This document shows positions 12,901 through 27,900 of a stretch of DNA of 64,000 nt, piece after piece. The stretch is from Sapria himalayana (taxonomy: Eukaryota > Streptophyta > Magnoliopsida > Malpighiales > Rafflesiaceae): NCBI GenBank assembly GCA_029783825.1, contig JAREIK010000801.1, positions 5,306,890 through 5,370,889 of the forward strand, written 5' to 3'. A model generated the notes under the pieces. It was not told the origin of the DNA and searched no databases. It saw only the letters and a program-made list of their open reading frames with translations. Both the position numbers and the translations under genes were made by a program. Within the stretch, counting starts at the first letter, position 1; each line of letters opens with the position of its first letter.

Positions 12901-15900
12901 CTTCCAAGAAGTAACTAGTCCATTATAGCTTACAAATAGTTATCATAATAGAATTGTACTCAACATATGCACTAGATCTTGATAGAACTCTCTGAGTATC
13001 TTGTGGTGGATCTCTTCTCTATAATTGTAAGAGCTAAACTAGAATCAAAATATGTCTCTATTTGATTATGCCTACAATCTCTAAATGTAATTCTACACTA
13101 TAAAGTTTTTTTATATGCCTAAATATCATATACATTATATTTATATGAATATGTTTAGATGAATCTAGAAAATAACTAACTTTACTAGTAAAATAAGTAA
13201 TATATGGTCTAATAACTATTAGTAATTTAATTTTTCTACCGTCATCTTATATCTATTATAATCAATTGATAACCCAACATCTATAGATTAGTTTACACTT
13301 GGATAAGTGGTGAGTCAGTAAGAGTAAGTATACAACCAAACATATCTTAAATAGAATATTCAAAATATATCTCTAGAAAGACAAGTCGTGCCTCCTGAGT
13401 ATTTGATCTCTACATCTAGAAAATATCTTGGATATCTCAAATTATTCGTCTGAAATTTAATTTGTAAAAATAAATTTAGTTGAAACATATCCAATTGATT
13501 ATAACCTATAAGTAAACTATCATCATTATATATAACTAATATCACTTACTCACCTTCTGATCCATGTCAAAAGAAACAAGAATAATTTATCGTACGTCTC
13601 TAAAGATTAAATATACTAAATACTGAAGAAAATCTACTAAATTATGTCTTTGGAGATTGCTTTAGGCCATAAAGTGCCTTTCGCAATCTTACATTATACA
13701 TATGCTCCCACGAATATTGAACCTTAGTGGTTGTTGTATGAATATTTTTTTTAGATCACTATAAAGGAATGTATTTCTCACATCTAACTGATATATAGTT
13801 CATTTGTGCGATACTACAAAAGAAATAATAGCCTAATAACAAGCATCTTCACCATGATAGAGAAAGTGTCCTAGTAGTCCACATCATAGATATTCGTACA
13901 ACTTTTTGCTACTAATCTAACCTGAGTTGGTTGGTCTTTTCTTGAGTCTCATTTTCATTGTATATACCCATATATATCCTACAACAGCTTACTCACTAAT
14001 TTTGGGATGAGATTGCATGTATGATTAGATGAATCATACTCAATTCTTCTAACATAGCATGTCATGATTGAGTATCTCGAAAAGAGTATCCATGATCATA
14101 CAACTATCAAATGAGGATTAAAAGGTTGAATATGTAATGTCAAAGCAAGAATAAGAAAGTATTTGAGATAAATGATGCTCAATAGAACATGTATATAATA
14201 TATTTCATAATATAATTAGAAGGTCCAAATTATTACTTAGAGACTGATCAATTGATATGATAGAAGACTTATTATAATGGATTGTGGATGTATCCATGTG
14301 GTATATATCTTTAGTTTGAAATTATCATGTCTCCCAACCTTTATCTTCCTCTCCTGGGGAGACTCACATCTCTTATCTGGTGGGATACTCACATTAGGCT
14401 CCTCTTCTAGGGGCAATATCTAGAAGAGGTTTCACCACTCTCCTAAAACTCAATCATGCTAATCATATTAAGCATACATATATGAGTAGAGTTTGTTGTT
14501 ATTATCCAATGGGGAACAACTACTGAGCAAGTAAATGAATCTACTACTACTACTACTACTACTACAATATTTGTCGGCATATTTAATAGCATGTGAATTA
14601 CATATATATTCTTTTTGAATAAAAAAATACCTAATAAAGACATTTAATAACATGTGCAATTATCTTCTTCTTGCATGGAGAGAAATCATAAACAAAATAA
14701 TTATAACCAAAAAATTTATATGGAAGGTGAATAATTTGTCTCCTAAATAAACTAGTTGCAATGGGATATAACTTGAGAGCATTGTTGTGAAAGGTGCAAG
14801 ACGTACCAAGGCACTAAGGTTTCTTGGAGCATTAAGGCACAAGACACCCTTAAAATATGAGTTTTTTTATGTATGGTGCACCATATTTTACATATGTATT
14901 TTTAAAAATATAATTAAATATATTAATTCAAAAATACCATTACATTTCTTCACATCACCCCTTGCCCCTATCTCTGTAACTCATCTAGGAGCTGGACGAG
15001 GAGCTCCTCGTAGAGCTTTTGGAGCTAAATGGATAGAAACCTACATGGAGGTGTGCCTGTGGAGAGCTTCGTGTCTTAGGGAAAGTGCCTGCCTTTTCTG
15101 CTATTTGTGCGCATTCATGAACTAGCCTCGCCCCAGACAAGGTGAAGTGCCATGTTTGTGCCTCGCCTATGACTGAGCCTAGGCACGTCTAAGGCATGCC
15201 TTTCACAATTATGTCTGAAAGAATATAGAATGATATCTAGTTGAATAGAAAGTTAACAATTAACACTGCTTTTCTCCAAAAATGTCTAATCACATTTCTA
15301 TAAAGTAGGAATATCTTAATCATCTCAACTAGATATTTATTGTTTACTCAACTATGATATTTTGTACATGAGTACTAGAATTTGATGTATGATAAATTAT
15401 TTTGTGCTCAAAGAAATAAAAAATTAATGAGAAATATATTTTATGCATTATCACTTCTCAATATCTAATGTCACATTCTAATTGAATTTTAATTTTTTAT
15501 GATATTCATAAAAATAAAAAAAATATTTTTTTAAATAATGACAATCATATAAATCAAGTATGATTATTAAATATTATAATAGAATATTTTAACTTATCAT
15601 AAGTTGTCATCATATAAGGTCCTTAAATGTCTGAGTGAATTAGATGAAATGAATCACTCCTAGTTTTCATTTGAAGTCCTAGATGAGAAGTTTTAGTATG
15701 GTTTCCTAATTGACATGCATCAGAATTAATATATGTTACTCTTCTAATGTTTGAACTAAAATTTTTAGTTTTCAATAATAGATATCTCATTTGAGAATAA
15801 ATCATTAATGAATCAATGATAGATGTGCATCTAAAATAATTCTTATGAGTCGAGAAGATGTATAAATTTTTGCTTAATTCCCAAGAAAATTATATGTATC

Positions 15901-18900
15901 GTCTAACAATCTTTTATAAAAATACCAAAAAAAAAGAAAAAACATATTATCATAGCCTTGTTGTTTCGTAAAGCAAATGATATAAAATAAAATATGATGA
16001 AATTTTATTATATATAAAACACATGTCAAAATAAAGTAATCAATATTAATATTAGAGGTCATAAACGAGTTGTGTTGTGCCTGCACGGATCATTTGTATG
16101 TCCCACTATGGCATGCCTGACATGATAGGACTGCCAAAGTATTAGGTTCGGCATGACCCATTTGGTCCATAGCAATGCCGGATCATGTCGGCTAATGCCA
16201 GTTTTTGGGCATAAATTCAATTAAATTATTTTGAAATTTTAATTTTTTATTTTATGATGTAATGAAAATATCATATTAAAATGAAATAAATAATAAAAAA
16301 TTTTATGATATTCTTCACAAATAAAAAAATAAGTGTTTAATGAAAAAAAATTTATTCCATAATCAAAAATTGAATATAATATATATACATATATAATATA
16401 CAATGAATCATAATTTATAAGATTATAAGTACATAATAACATAATTATCATAAAAAAAGTAACAATATGATATCATATAAAAAAAATAATCAAAAATCAC
16501 ATGAGTCATTAATTAATTTATGTGGTATAGTAGTGTGGATGCATATGCTGATCGCCATCATCATGTATGCATCTGATGGTATTACTAGTTGTTATTTCAA
16601 TTGTTTTGATTTTTATGTATCATGAATTATTATCTATCAATAACTCTTGTGTCTTATCCTGAATACTTAATCTCGAGTTCTCAGTCTTTCATGCATGTAA
16701 GTATTTATATGATACCTAGTTGTAGTTTTAATCTTCTATCTGTAATAATATTGGTAGCCATAAAAAAAGTAGATTTCGATGCTATGCTAAATACTAGATG
16801 AGTCAATAGATCACATGCTATCTTATATAGTACGAAATAAGTGGATTCATATGATTTCTAATAAAATAAAATATTATAATTCTTATTATGATTATGTGAT
16901 TTAATATAATAGTAATATCGAGATGACTTGCTTCTATTTGATAGATTATTCTATTGTTTGCTTTTGGTTAACTAAATAAAGAAGTTATTATCTTCCAATG
17001 GTGTTTACGTTCATACTTGGACCCTGACTATAATTATCATACTTAGTATCATAATATATAAATAAGCTAGTTAATTTTTTATGAATAAAACTTTCAAGTT
17101 TATGTTTTTAGGCACATTGATATGTATGTCAAAATATTCTTTATTCTTTTTATCTTAACCTTATCATTCATATATGTAGTTTAGTAATGAAAAGATAAAA
17201 TGAAGGCTTAGTATTTTAAATATTTAGTTTTTATCTCAATAGTTATGAAACTAAATGCCAGGTGATCTTTATACTTACTAAACATGCTATACAAATAAAT
17301 AAATATTTATTTTATCATAAAAAATCTTTAGGGATTTTATAAAAAAAAATTTTATATCCTAGTCAGAATTGTTAATAATAAGCTTATCACTCTTATTATT
17401 AATATAGTTGGATATCACGTATTATTAGTCAATACATGACTTCAACATTAAATAGGTATAATTTTAAATGTGTCTCATATTCGTTTGAAATTTTTTTTAG
17501 GTATGTTGACAAATAGAGATTGTTAAGTTCCTATTGTCTGATTGACATCCTAATAATTTTATTGAATTTCTTATTCTTTCTAATATGAAAAAAATGATAT
17601 TATTTTAGTTTGTACTATCAATTTAATTATGTAACACATATACTAACTTGAAAAACCTCACTTAACAATCTATTTTTAATAGTTCTAAAAAACATATTAA
17701 TAATTATTTTATTACTAGAAGTATTATTCAAATTAATATATAATATTTTATTCTTAATATTATATTTTCTAACGATCCTCATCACATACTCATATATGAT
17801 AGAGTTATTATAAGGATGAATGATCTTATGAAATTCTAAAATTTGTTTATTGAATTTTTATTTTGAATTTATAAGATAAGCATTAAGGCATACGAATGAT
17901 ACATCATTACAATTAGTTTAAATATTTGATATCACGGACATACTCTATTATACTTCTTAAATTTATTAATTATTAATATTTTTCTAATTTGTAATTTTTT
18001 ATTATGTCATTTCTACTTATAGACCTATTAATTCTATTATAAGTAGGATGAAATAAGTTTTGTACAATATTGATTATCCTTTGATTCTTAAAAAATTTAA
18101 TTGGATAACCCATGATAATCAGTTTGATTATCTTTTCTCTCCCAAAATTATTGTGGTATATGAAATGGTTAATGAAATTGAACTAGATCTAATTTAAAAG
18201 ACATCACCACTTAGTTAGATTTACTTAAAATCTAATGTATTATATTTTTTTGTACATTGATTAGAGGTGTCAATAGGCTAGGGCGGGCAAGCCCAGCCTA
18301 TTTTTTCCATGCCCACCCCGGCTCACGTGTCGTGCCATGCACGACATGCTACAGTGGCATGCCATGTTTGGCATGGTAATTTGGAGTGCAAGCTCAGCAC
18401 GGGCCCATGGCCTGAAATCAGCTCGGGTTCATGTTGGTTTGTCCTGGGTCGGCCCGGGTCAGGATAAATTAATTTAAAAAATTAGGGTTTGAGAACCTGC
18501 GCCGCTGCGCCTTCGTCCCCATCGGGCTTGTCGAGCCATCGCCCATTGGGCGATGCTCGGTCATTCCCCATCGGGCATCATTTCGTCTGTTGTCGGGCGT
18601 CATTTTGTTGATCGTCGGGCGATGTTTTGTCAGACATCGGGCGCATCGCCCTTGCAGTGCCCACATGGTAGGCACCAGGCTCGTGCTAGGCAAGGCACAT
18701 GGGCTATTCATGGCCGTGCTCGCCCGGCTCATTTGATATCTCTACACTTTAATCGGCATGCCTCTTAAGGCAATCAATGTCACAAACACTCCTATATGTA
18801 TATATATTTTGATAATGTATAGATATTGTGCCGATTTTTTTCTACACCTATATAATTTTTATTTTTCATTAGTGTAAAGTGAGTCTATTTTACTGAAGTT

Positions 18901-21900
18901 CGACTAATTTTTTACTTTTTTAGGTGTAAATAAGTTTGGTTCGATGTTATTGGAGAAAAAAAATATATCATACCAACAAATGTTTTTTCGTAATCTATTT
19001 TTTTTGTATCATCTCTTATCTTTGCTAAACTTTTCAATTGTAACTTACGTCATGCATGTGTAAATTAAATATAATATTAGTAAAAAAATCACAAAAATAG
19101 AAACATATGTAGAGGAGAGAGGAGAGAGGAGAGAGAGGAGAGAGAGGAGAGAGAGAGAGGTAGAGGAGAAAAGATATTTAGAAAAAAGATATTAAAATTC
19201 ATAAAATTGCTAATCTCTATTTTTAGAATTTTTTTTACTTTAAAAAATTATATATATATTTTATTTATTTTTGTAGGATTTCTAGAGTATAACTGTTGTG
19301 AAATTGTTTTTTTTTAAAAATTATTTTATTAATGGCAATAATATGCCATGCCTGTCATTGTCATTGTTGGTACATATCATGTGAAAATATAATTGGCAGT
19401 TGTTTTTGTCAAGCCTCGAAGATCCTGAACTAGAATATGTGGCCACGTAAGTTGAACCTAACTTACATGGCATTTTTTAAAAATACCCGGGCTCATTGGT
19501 AGTTAACAGACACATGATCGGTGACCTACCCTTGCCTGGTCAGTGGTCATCATGCTAGTGGGCTGTGCCATAGGGCCAGATACACAAGTTATGCCTAGCT
19601 TGTCATGAGGCACGACTGGCACCAGCTTAACATGGTATGATCCTGGTAGAGGTGTCAAATGGGCCGGGCTGGGCCAGACTGACATGGTTTTAGGTTGCTC
19701 AACCAGGCTACAGTGCCGGACCAGGTCTTGGTATGGCTCGTAGGCATGGCTGGTTTTTAACCGTGCCGGGTCTGATCCTTACGAGTCTGTATATAAAATT
19801 TAAATTTTTTTTAAGATTAAGTTATTTGTTTTTAATTTTTATGTAATTATAAATTAGATAATATTTATAAATTTTTAAATTGTAAATTATAAATTATAAA
19901 TTTTTAATAGTTTAAAAGTTTTTATTTTTTATATTATTTGTTTTAATTTTGTATTAATTAGAATTTAGAATTTATATATGAAATAATAAAATATTAAATA
20001 TTAAAAACTTAAATATGAATAAAAATTTAAATCGAATGAAAAATGAAAATAAAAAAAGATAAATATTCAATTTCAAGTTTAACTTTTAAGTATCATTTAC
20101 AAGTCAAAACCAAAAATTAAATAAACACAAATATTCTTAAACATAAATGACAAAGTTAAACCAAGCCAAATATAATGTAAATAAAATTGTGTATAATACA
20201 TCGAAATCAAAAATCAAAACAGACATAACTCATAAGCATAACATAAGTGTCATAATCCCGTAATTATCAACCGTCAGACATCAAGTGACAATGTCATCAA
20301 TCGTCTATCATCGTATCATTATCATCCTCAATCTCAATATCAAAATTACTATTATATGGATTATTATCAGTAGTTAATTCTTCTGCTTTCGCTGTAGTCC
20401 CAGTCTCAATATGATCCTGAATGCTCAAGCTCGAATCCTCTCAATCCTTAATGTATGCTAAAGTCTCAGTAATATCTGGACGTAATCTCGTCATTCTATT
20501 CGAAATCATATTCATTACAACAGAAAAAACAAACTCTGATACTACGCTCCACACCAGAGGAGTCAGTAGATCCCTTATCATCTTAGATAGCACGGAAAAA
20601 GTGGACTCGTATGATTTTTACTACTGTAATATATCAAGATTCTTTGTATCAGAAAGTGATAGGATTGAGTAGTTTTCGGTATCTAAGTACCAAGACAACT
20701 CGCTTTTATTTAACTGTTCACCCCATCATTTTTCTCTCGCTAAATGAATAGAAAAGTCATCATTTTCAAATATGGTATTCATGTATGTACTTGAAGCCTC
20801 ATTACTACTACCATCATACCTAGTATCGTAGTATGTGAAAAACTTAGTCAACTTCTCATGAATTTATTCTTTCGATGGGTCTTCCAGATTCATGCATGAG
20901 AAAATATACGTCAAAATATTATTTACTTCTTTCATCTTAATCCTAGGGTCCATGCATGCAGTCAGATAATAAAGAGATAGAATGGTGAACCAGTACTATA
21001 ATTACTTGTTTTTCATCTCTACAACATAGCTAAGTATTGGGTCAGCTCGATATTTCCTAAATATGCTACTGATATTGTATATGCACCTGAGTGCAATGCA
21101 AGTCGTGGGATATAAACCGACAAACATATGTCCATCGTGTCATACAAAATTTTTAGGAATTTCATAAATGAAATTCTTGAAGCCCAGCCAGTGTCATCAA
21201 TAATAAGTTTGTCACTCTTATTATTAACCTAGTCGGATATTACGTGTTTGTATTCAACACATGACTCCAACATCAAGTAACTGTAATTTCAATAGTGTCG
21301 CACATCCGATTGAAATTTTTTCTTCTTAAAATTTGTAGACAAACATAGACTAATGAACTCCCGTTGTCTATGAGATGTGCAAATATATTTTAGTGAGTTA
21401 CGTATGTTTTTCAAATCGTGAGAACACGTCTTCATCCTCGTTTGTGCAATCAAATTAATTACATGACACATGTATCTGATGTGGAAAATTTTTCTTAATA
21501 ATTCATCTCTAATATTCATAACAAACATGTTAATTGCTACTTCATTATTAACCTTGTTATCGAATGTGATACTAAAAATTTTATTTTAAATTTTATATTC
21601 TCTAAAGATCTTCATCATGCATTCAAAAATAGCTAGGTCATTATGAGGATAAAGGATTTTAAAGAATCCTAAAATTTTTTTTTTAGAGTTCATTTTGAAT
21701 CTAAGTAGTGGGCAGTGAGATATGCATAAAATACATCGTCGTGACTTATTCAGATATTGGATGTCATAGACATCACTCCACTATATGTCATAAATTCATT
21801 AATTTTTATTTGTTTTTTAACTTATAATATTTTAGTATGTCGTTCCTAGATGTGGACCTAAGAATTCTATAATAAGTAGGCCAAAGATATGTTTGCATGA

Positions 21901-24860
21901 TACTCACTACCTTTAAATTTTTCGAAAATATGATCGGAAGATTTATTGTGATGATAAGTTTGGTTATGCATTCATTTCCTAACTCGTTGTAGTATATGGA
22001 GGAAAACTTTGAGAATAAATTGGATCCATCCTCAAATAACCCATCGTTGAGTTGAGTTTGTCTTGGATCTAATGTACCATATTTTTTGGTACATAGTTTG
22101 ACATGTCTCTTAAGATGCCCAGTCTCACAGGTACTCTTACAAGTATAAATTTTCTTACAAGTATAAACTTTGGTTTCTTCTTCAATACCGCTAATATTTT
22201 TTTATTTTATTATATTTAATTGAGTCTAAACTACAGAAGTCCTTTTATTTTTTTATTTTTTAGATATTTGGGTCGATATTACCAAAGAAATCAAAGTTTC
22301 AGCAATCTCGGATCATTGCGTAGAATTTTTATTTTCTAAATTTTATTTAATTTTATTAGTATTTATTATTTTTTTGATTTTTTTAGACAAGAGGATAGAT
22401 TGTAGAGTAGAGAGAGGGAAAGTGAAATAATAATTATTTTTAAAAATAAAGTTAAGACTTAAGAGTTAGCTAATAAAAAAAAAATAAAATACCTGTAAAG
22501 TAGCGTAAAACATATGCACCACAAATCCAAAATTCAATCCAAACACCAACCAAAGTCGAGCCTGAGTTGCAAGTCTCAAAAAACTGAGCTGAAATTCAGA
22601 GAGAGAATTTTAGGAAAGATATTTGAGAGAGAGAATGAGATTTGAGATATTTATGTTTTTGAAAAATATAAATATTAGGGAGGGGGGTTTATAGAATAAT
22701 AATATGAATTTTTTTTGAAAAATTATTTTATTTAATTTTTCTATCATTTTAATCAATTATTTGGGACAGAATCGTGTGGGCCATCGGATTCTGCCCCATA
22801 GCCCTTGGAGGCGAAATCCAACGGCTTAAATTCAAAATTTTTATTTTTTTAAATTTTACCGTTGGGGATTGAGTAGGGGGTGGGTGGACTCGAACCTGGG
22901 TCGAAAAAACCATGGGTTCTGATTGGGGCTCGTAGGCCTGACGGATTTTTTGGACCCATCTGGCTCGGGCGGTTTGTCGGCTCTTGCCTAGATACCATGC
23001 CCACGGGCTTGGGTATCGGGCCGTGCCTAGCCCTGCACGAGGCCCGGTTGGTCTTAACACGGCACGAGCATGCTGTGTGCAGGCCCGACATGAGTACGGG
23101 CACAGGTCATTCCCATGCCGGGCCAGACATGGCCGAATCGTGCTGAGGGCAGACCCGGCTGGCCTGGCCCATTTGGCACACTATATCCAAGGCTAGGAAT
23201 GGTTTGGACCATGTCGTGTTTGATCTGGCACGACTAATTCAGGCCGTGTCTCATCCAATGTATGGGCTGCTAGACTCACATGATACCTCTAATTGACATT
23301 GCCATGTCCTTTAGCCCGTATAAAAGTTCCATTAGCTTTCACAATATTAAAGGCTTTAAACTATATAATACAAGTAAAATAGTTTGGTTACATGTAGCAT
23401 GAGTATTAGTCCTTGAGTCTACTACTCAACAATCTGAGTAAGGTGAAGGGAAAAGAGTATAATGGATGTGGCAATACTTGATCAAGTGGTACCCAAAGAA
23501 CTTAGTCTGGAGTACTCCTCCCAAGAAAATGTCATATCTCCAGTGGATGTGGTCGTATAGACCCCAACTTGAGTATGTATGATGGCTTGATGTATAACCT
23601 CTAAACTTTGAAAGGATTGTCATAACTTGAGATGCAATATCAAACTCATCTCTCGAATATGTCCTTACCTCCCACAAAATGAATAAATTACTATTGTGTG
23701 ACGAAGATATTATAATACTGTGACTAATCATACCAACTCAATTCGATCTAAGTATAATTATAATCATATGAGTCACTCTGATAAATCTTTAAAAGAGATA
23801 AAATCGTCTCTTCCTCAAGAATCCATAATAACAAACCAACATATTATTCTAATAAATATATCTAAAGAATGTTATACACCTGTTCACTAATTCTGCTCAA
23901 TATTATATAATCTATTAATAATGATATAATATTGGTAATTCTCTCCCATTGTTATGTTCAAGTTGTGTGCCCAATCATCTCATCCTAATCAGTTAATCTA
24001 TATATCTATAACTAAGTAATAATATCATATAAATAAAATATATTTAAAAAATACATCGAAATAATTAAATCATAACTTTTCTTGCAATTATCAAAAGAGT
24101 CAAACATAATTGATATACTAGGATCAATTAATTGTTATGAGTGTGCTAGTAGATGTGCATCAATTTGTATTCATTTATTAGTTTCAATTTGAAGTGAGTT
24201 TTTCAATAAGTGATTCACGTAACATTGATGTTTAAAATTTAAAATTGTGGGCTCCTTTACACTACTAAGGGACTTTCCTACACAAAATGTTTGTTGCTCT
24301 TTGATCAAGCTGCTCTAACAACATAGTTTTTTAAAAAACTAATGTTCGCGACAATTTTGTTATGTTGCCTCATCACTGTCATATCAGTTGCCACGTTGGC
24401 AGTTATGTCTTTGAAGAAAAGAAACTTTTTAATGCATGATTTTAATTTGTCGTGTCCTAGTCATATTAAATATGTAATATGCAATATGTAATATGATTTA
24501 AATGCATTATTTTAATTTATAAATATGATTGTTTATTAAATATATAATATGTAATAAACAAAAAATTATATGGAATTACGAAGTTGGAGCAGTGGGGTGG
24601 GGGGGTTTAAATGTATGATTTTAATTTTTAAATATGTAATATATAAATATGTAATATATAAATATGCAATATATAAATATACATTATGTAATATGTAAGT
24701 ATAATTATTTTATAATTTATTTTGAATGAATAAATATAATATATAAATATGCAAATTATATGGAATTAGCCGTGTCCTAGTCGTATCTGTATTCTAGTTT
24801 TTTGAAATTTATCGTATCCTCATATTCTGTCTTGTCTTATCCCCATGTCCATGCTTCATG

Positions 24861-24907
<47 letters not shown>

Positions 24908-27900
24908 TGTAGATAGTTTGGGACATCTCACAAGTTGGGTGCTTGATTCCAAACAATCAAAACAAAAAAAAAACTCAACAAAACTAGAGATAAATTTAAA
25001 TAGTTTGTTTTATTTTTTTGATGATTATATGTAATTTATTTGGTTGATTCTTTTTATTTTATATTATATATTTTTTAGTTCTCGGTTATTTCACATAAAA
25101 TAAAAAAAATTTAATATAATAAAAATTTTAAGGGTAATAATATATTTGATTATAGATTTGATATTTACTGTATTGATCACAAGATTATATATTATATTTC
25201 ATGTTTTGTCATATTCTTATAAAATAAAATTATAGGAAGTAATAATAAATATTTGTGAGATTATTTGGACATTTCTTTTAGGTAGAAGTACTATGAAATA
25301 TTTTTAAAAAGATATTACTTTAATCATAAACTATCTAATTGATTATATATATTTTTTTATTCTTTCTCTTCATGCGTCCTTTTAGATTATGTATCATGAA
25401 AAAAAATTATTCAACTTAGGCAATAAAGTATTTGTTTCTTAGCTACTCTATCACTAAGAAATATATACAAGTATTATTTATTTAATAATAATAAAATATT
25501 GATTAATATTAATATAATCTTTTTTAAGAATGACTTATTCTTTAGTAAGCTTAATAAGATTAAAGGTTTAAATATACATTTGGATCTATTATTTTTTCTT
25601 GCTCTTATTGGGTATCACTTGGACTCCTTGTTAGGAGAGAGTTATCTCTTAGCTACAACTAACTTGTTTGTTTATATTATGATAATAGTCATATAGAAAC
25701 ATCCTATGTACCATGGGTAATAACAAATTATCTTTGTAGAGAGATTTTCCTAGAAAGAGAATCTCTCTTAAGTCTAGTAGATCAGGCTGCACTTGGGTTC
25801 ATTCTTTTCCTAGCTCATGATGAGTTAAGAATGAAAAGACTTAAATCATTCAAGACTTGGAGTCTATTCTAGGAGAATAAGATATTTATTATCTATTTAA
25901 AGTAAAAGAGTTTTTTGAGAAATCGGATGATTCTATAGTCAACCCTTTTTATTTTGATTTTATCACTCTATAAAAAATATAGTTGTTTGTTGCACAATAT
26001 TTTATAGATATTATTAAACTTGTGTATTTTTTTTATTTTATTATATTTCTTAATAGTACTAGTCTATTTTTATGGCATTATTTAATCTATGATAGTATTA
26101 AACTATGTTGAACGAGATAAAAATATTTACTCCAATGAGATTTAGAAATTAAAATTTTAATCATTGGTAATGTTAATTATTGGTAAAGTTGCTCAAATAT
26201 TTAGGTTGAATTATCAATTTTTTTTAGTAGTTAAGTTGGTCTTGGTATGAATATTTATATCATTGATAATTTCTCAAAAATGAAAGATATACTAGCTAAA
26301 TACGAATAATATCTTTCATCATGATGACATTAAGGAATACATATGAAGAAATTACTCAACCTTCGAATAATACAATCAGATTAAATTTATAAATTATGAA
26401 ATATTCTATGATCTAAAGTTATCATTGATGACTTGGTTTATATAGTTTTCATTGATTGTTATTTTTTTTTTGATTTACATAGGTATGTTAAAGATTATTC
26501 TTTTTTTAAATGAGTTAAGATGATAAATTTATCTCATCTATTATATACGTGAATAATATTTTTATTAAAAAAAAAGATGAGTTTTTAATCACACAATTGA
26601 AAGAGTATTTTTAGTCATAATTATATATAGTCTTAGCATAGAGGTGATCTATTCCAAGGTAGTTTTGTATTATAATAAAGGAGGCATATAGCTAATACTC
26701 ATTAAAGATTATAATAAAGGTGTATGTTCTCATTATACGGGTGCTAATTTTTTTATATGAGTTTTTTAGATGACTTTATTACATGCATGAAAATTATAAA
26801 AAAAATTAATTATATCATTATTTCCAAACTGTATATTACTTATGAAGTCTATATAAATAAATTTTTAAGATTCTCCAAAACATATTAACATGGACATAAT
26901 TCTTTGTATACTAAGATATTTGAATAAAATTTTGAGTTTTGATATCTTATTTAGTAATCACAATCACCTTCAGTCAGCTGGTTTTTTTTATTCAAGTTAG
27001 ACACTTGTTTGCACAGAGATATTGTCTACTATAGGATTTTGTGTTTTTTGTTGGATATAATTTCGTCTCCTATAAAAATAAGAGACAAACTATAATTTTG
27101 AGATTTATTACAGATGCATAATTCAAGCTGATACTAATAGTTGCTTGTGATATATTTTGAATGTTATTATTTATATAATACATAGTAGCTATTTATTTAT
27201 TTATTATTTATTTATTTTTTATTTATTTTTTATTATGATAATTAGATAATAAAATATATAACATTTATAATGTTATTATTATTATAATTTATATTTATAT
27301 AGTGATTCGTCAATTGAATTTTTCACAAGGCGAGGTGTTTTTGCTTGGGCTCGGTGTAGAGGTGGCAAGTGGACCTGGTGGCTCGGGCATGGCTTGAGGA
27401 ATTGCTCTACTGAGCCGTGCCTGGCATGACACGACATGGTCTAGATTCATGCCTAGATTGTCGTGTGCCGTGCTAGGCCAAGGGCACAGTCCAGTGGCAC
27501 GGTGGGCTATTGTGCTCGGATCGAGTTTCAAATGAGGTCCGATTGGATTGTGCTCGACCCGCCTGGTTATTTTTTCTAAAAATAATTTTTTACTAAAAAA
27601 CATACCTCACTTTTTACACATGATGGTTTTTTTTAAATTGCCATGTGTTTGGCTGAGGGCATCCGTATGGATGTTCTAGGCCCACGTGGATGCCCCAAAC
27701 CAAGCCTCTATCCTCTCGGTTTTTTTTGTATTTTGCTATTTATTCTTAATTTACTTTGGCTTCACTCTTGAGACTCGGGTGTGATTAGCAGACTAAAGTG
27801 TAGGCGATATGGTTTTTTCTATTCTATCCATATTTGGTATTTCAAAATGAGTATAATTTTTTAAAATTTATTTAGTTTTTAACTTTTTTTTATTTATAAT

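Larger units (their letters stand above)
16053..23291 (-). mobile_element. hAT element 1 (outer element of a three-level nest)
   Basis: Left end TAGAGGTCATAAACGAG at 16053, right end ATGATACCTCTA at 23291. Flanks ATTAATAT (16045-16052) and ATTGACAT (23292-23299) are an 8-bp duplication with 6 of 8 equal and two transitions. Copia coding reads across the two flanks. Transposase is on the minus strand. hAT element 2 lies in its right subterminal part, and a short hAT element is in its BED zinc-finger region. Confidence 0.8.

Noticed and set aside
22749..23196. Four overlapping open frames of 70-103 codons
   Set aside because: Same cause: GC-rich right subterminal block of hAT element 2; no domain and conflicting strands.
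23426..23731. 101-codon minus-strand open frame as a host gene
   Set aside because: Position fits the gag side of copia relic f and no host-gene motif is visible.
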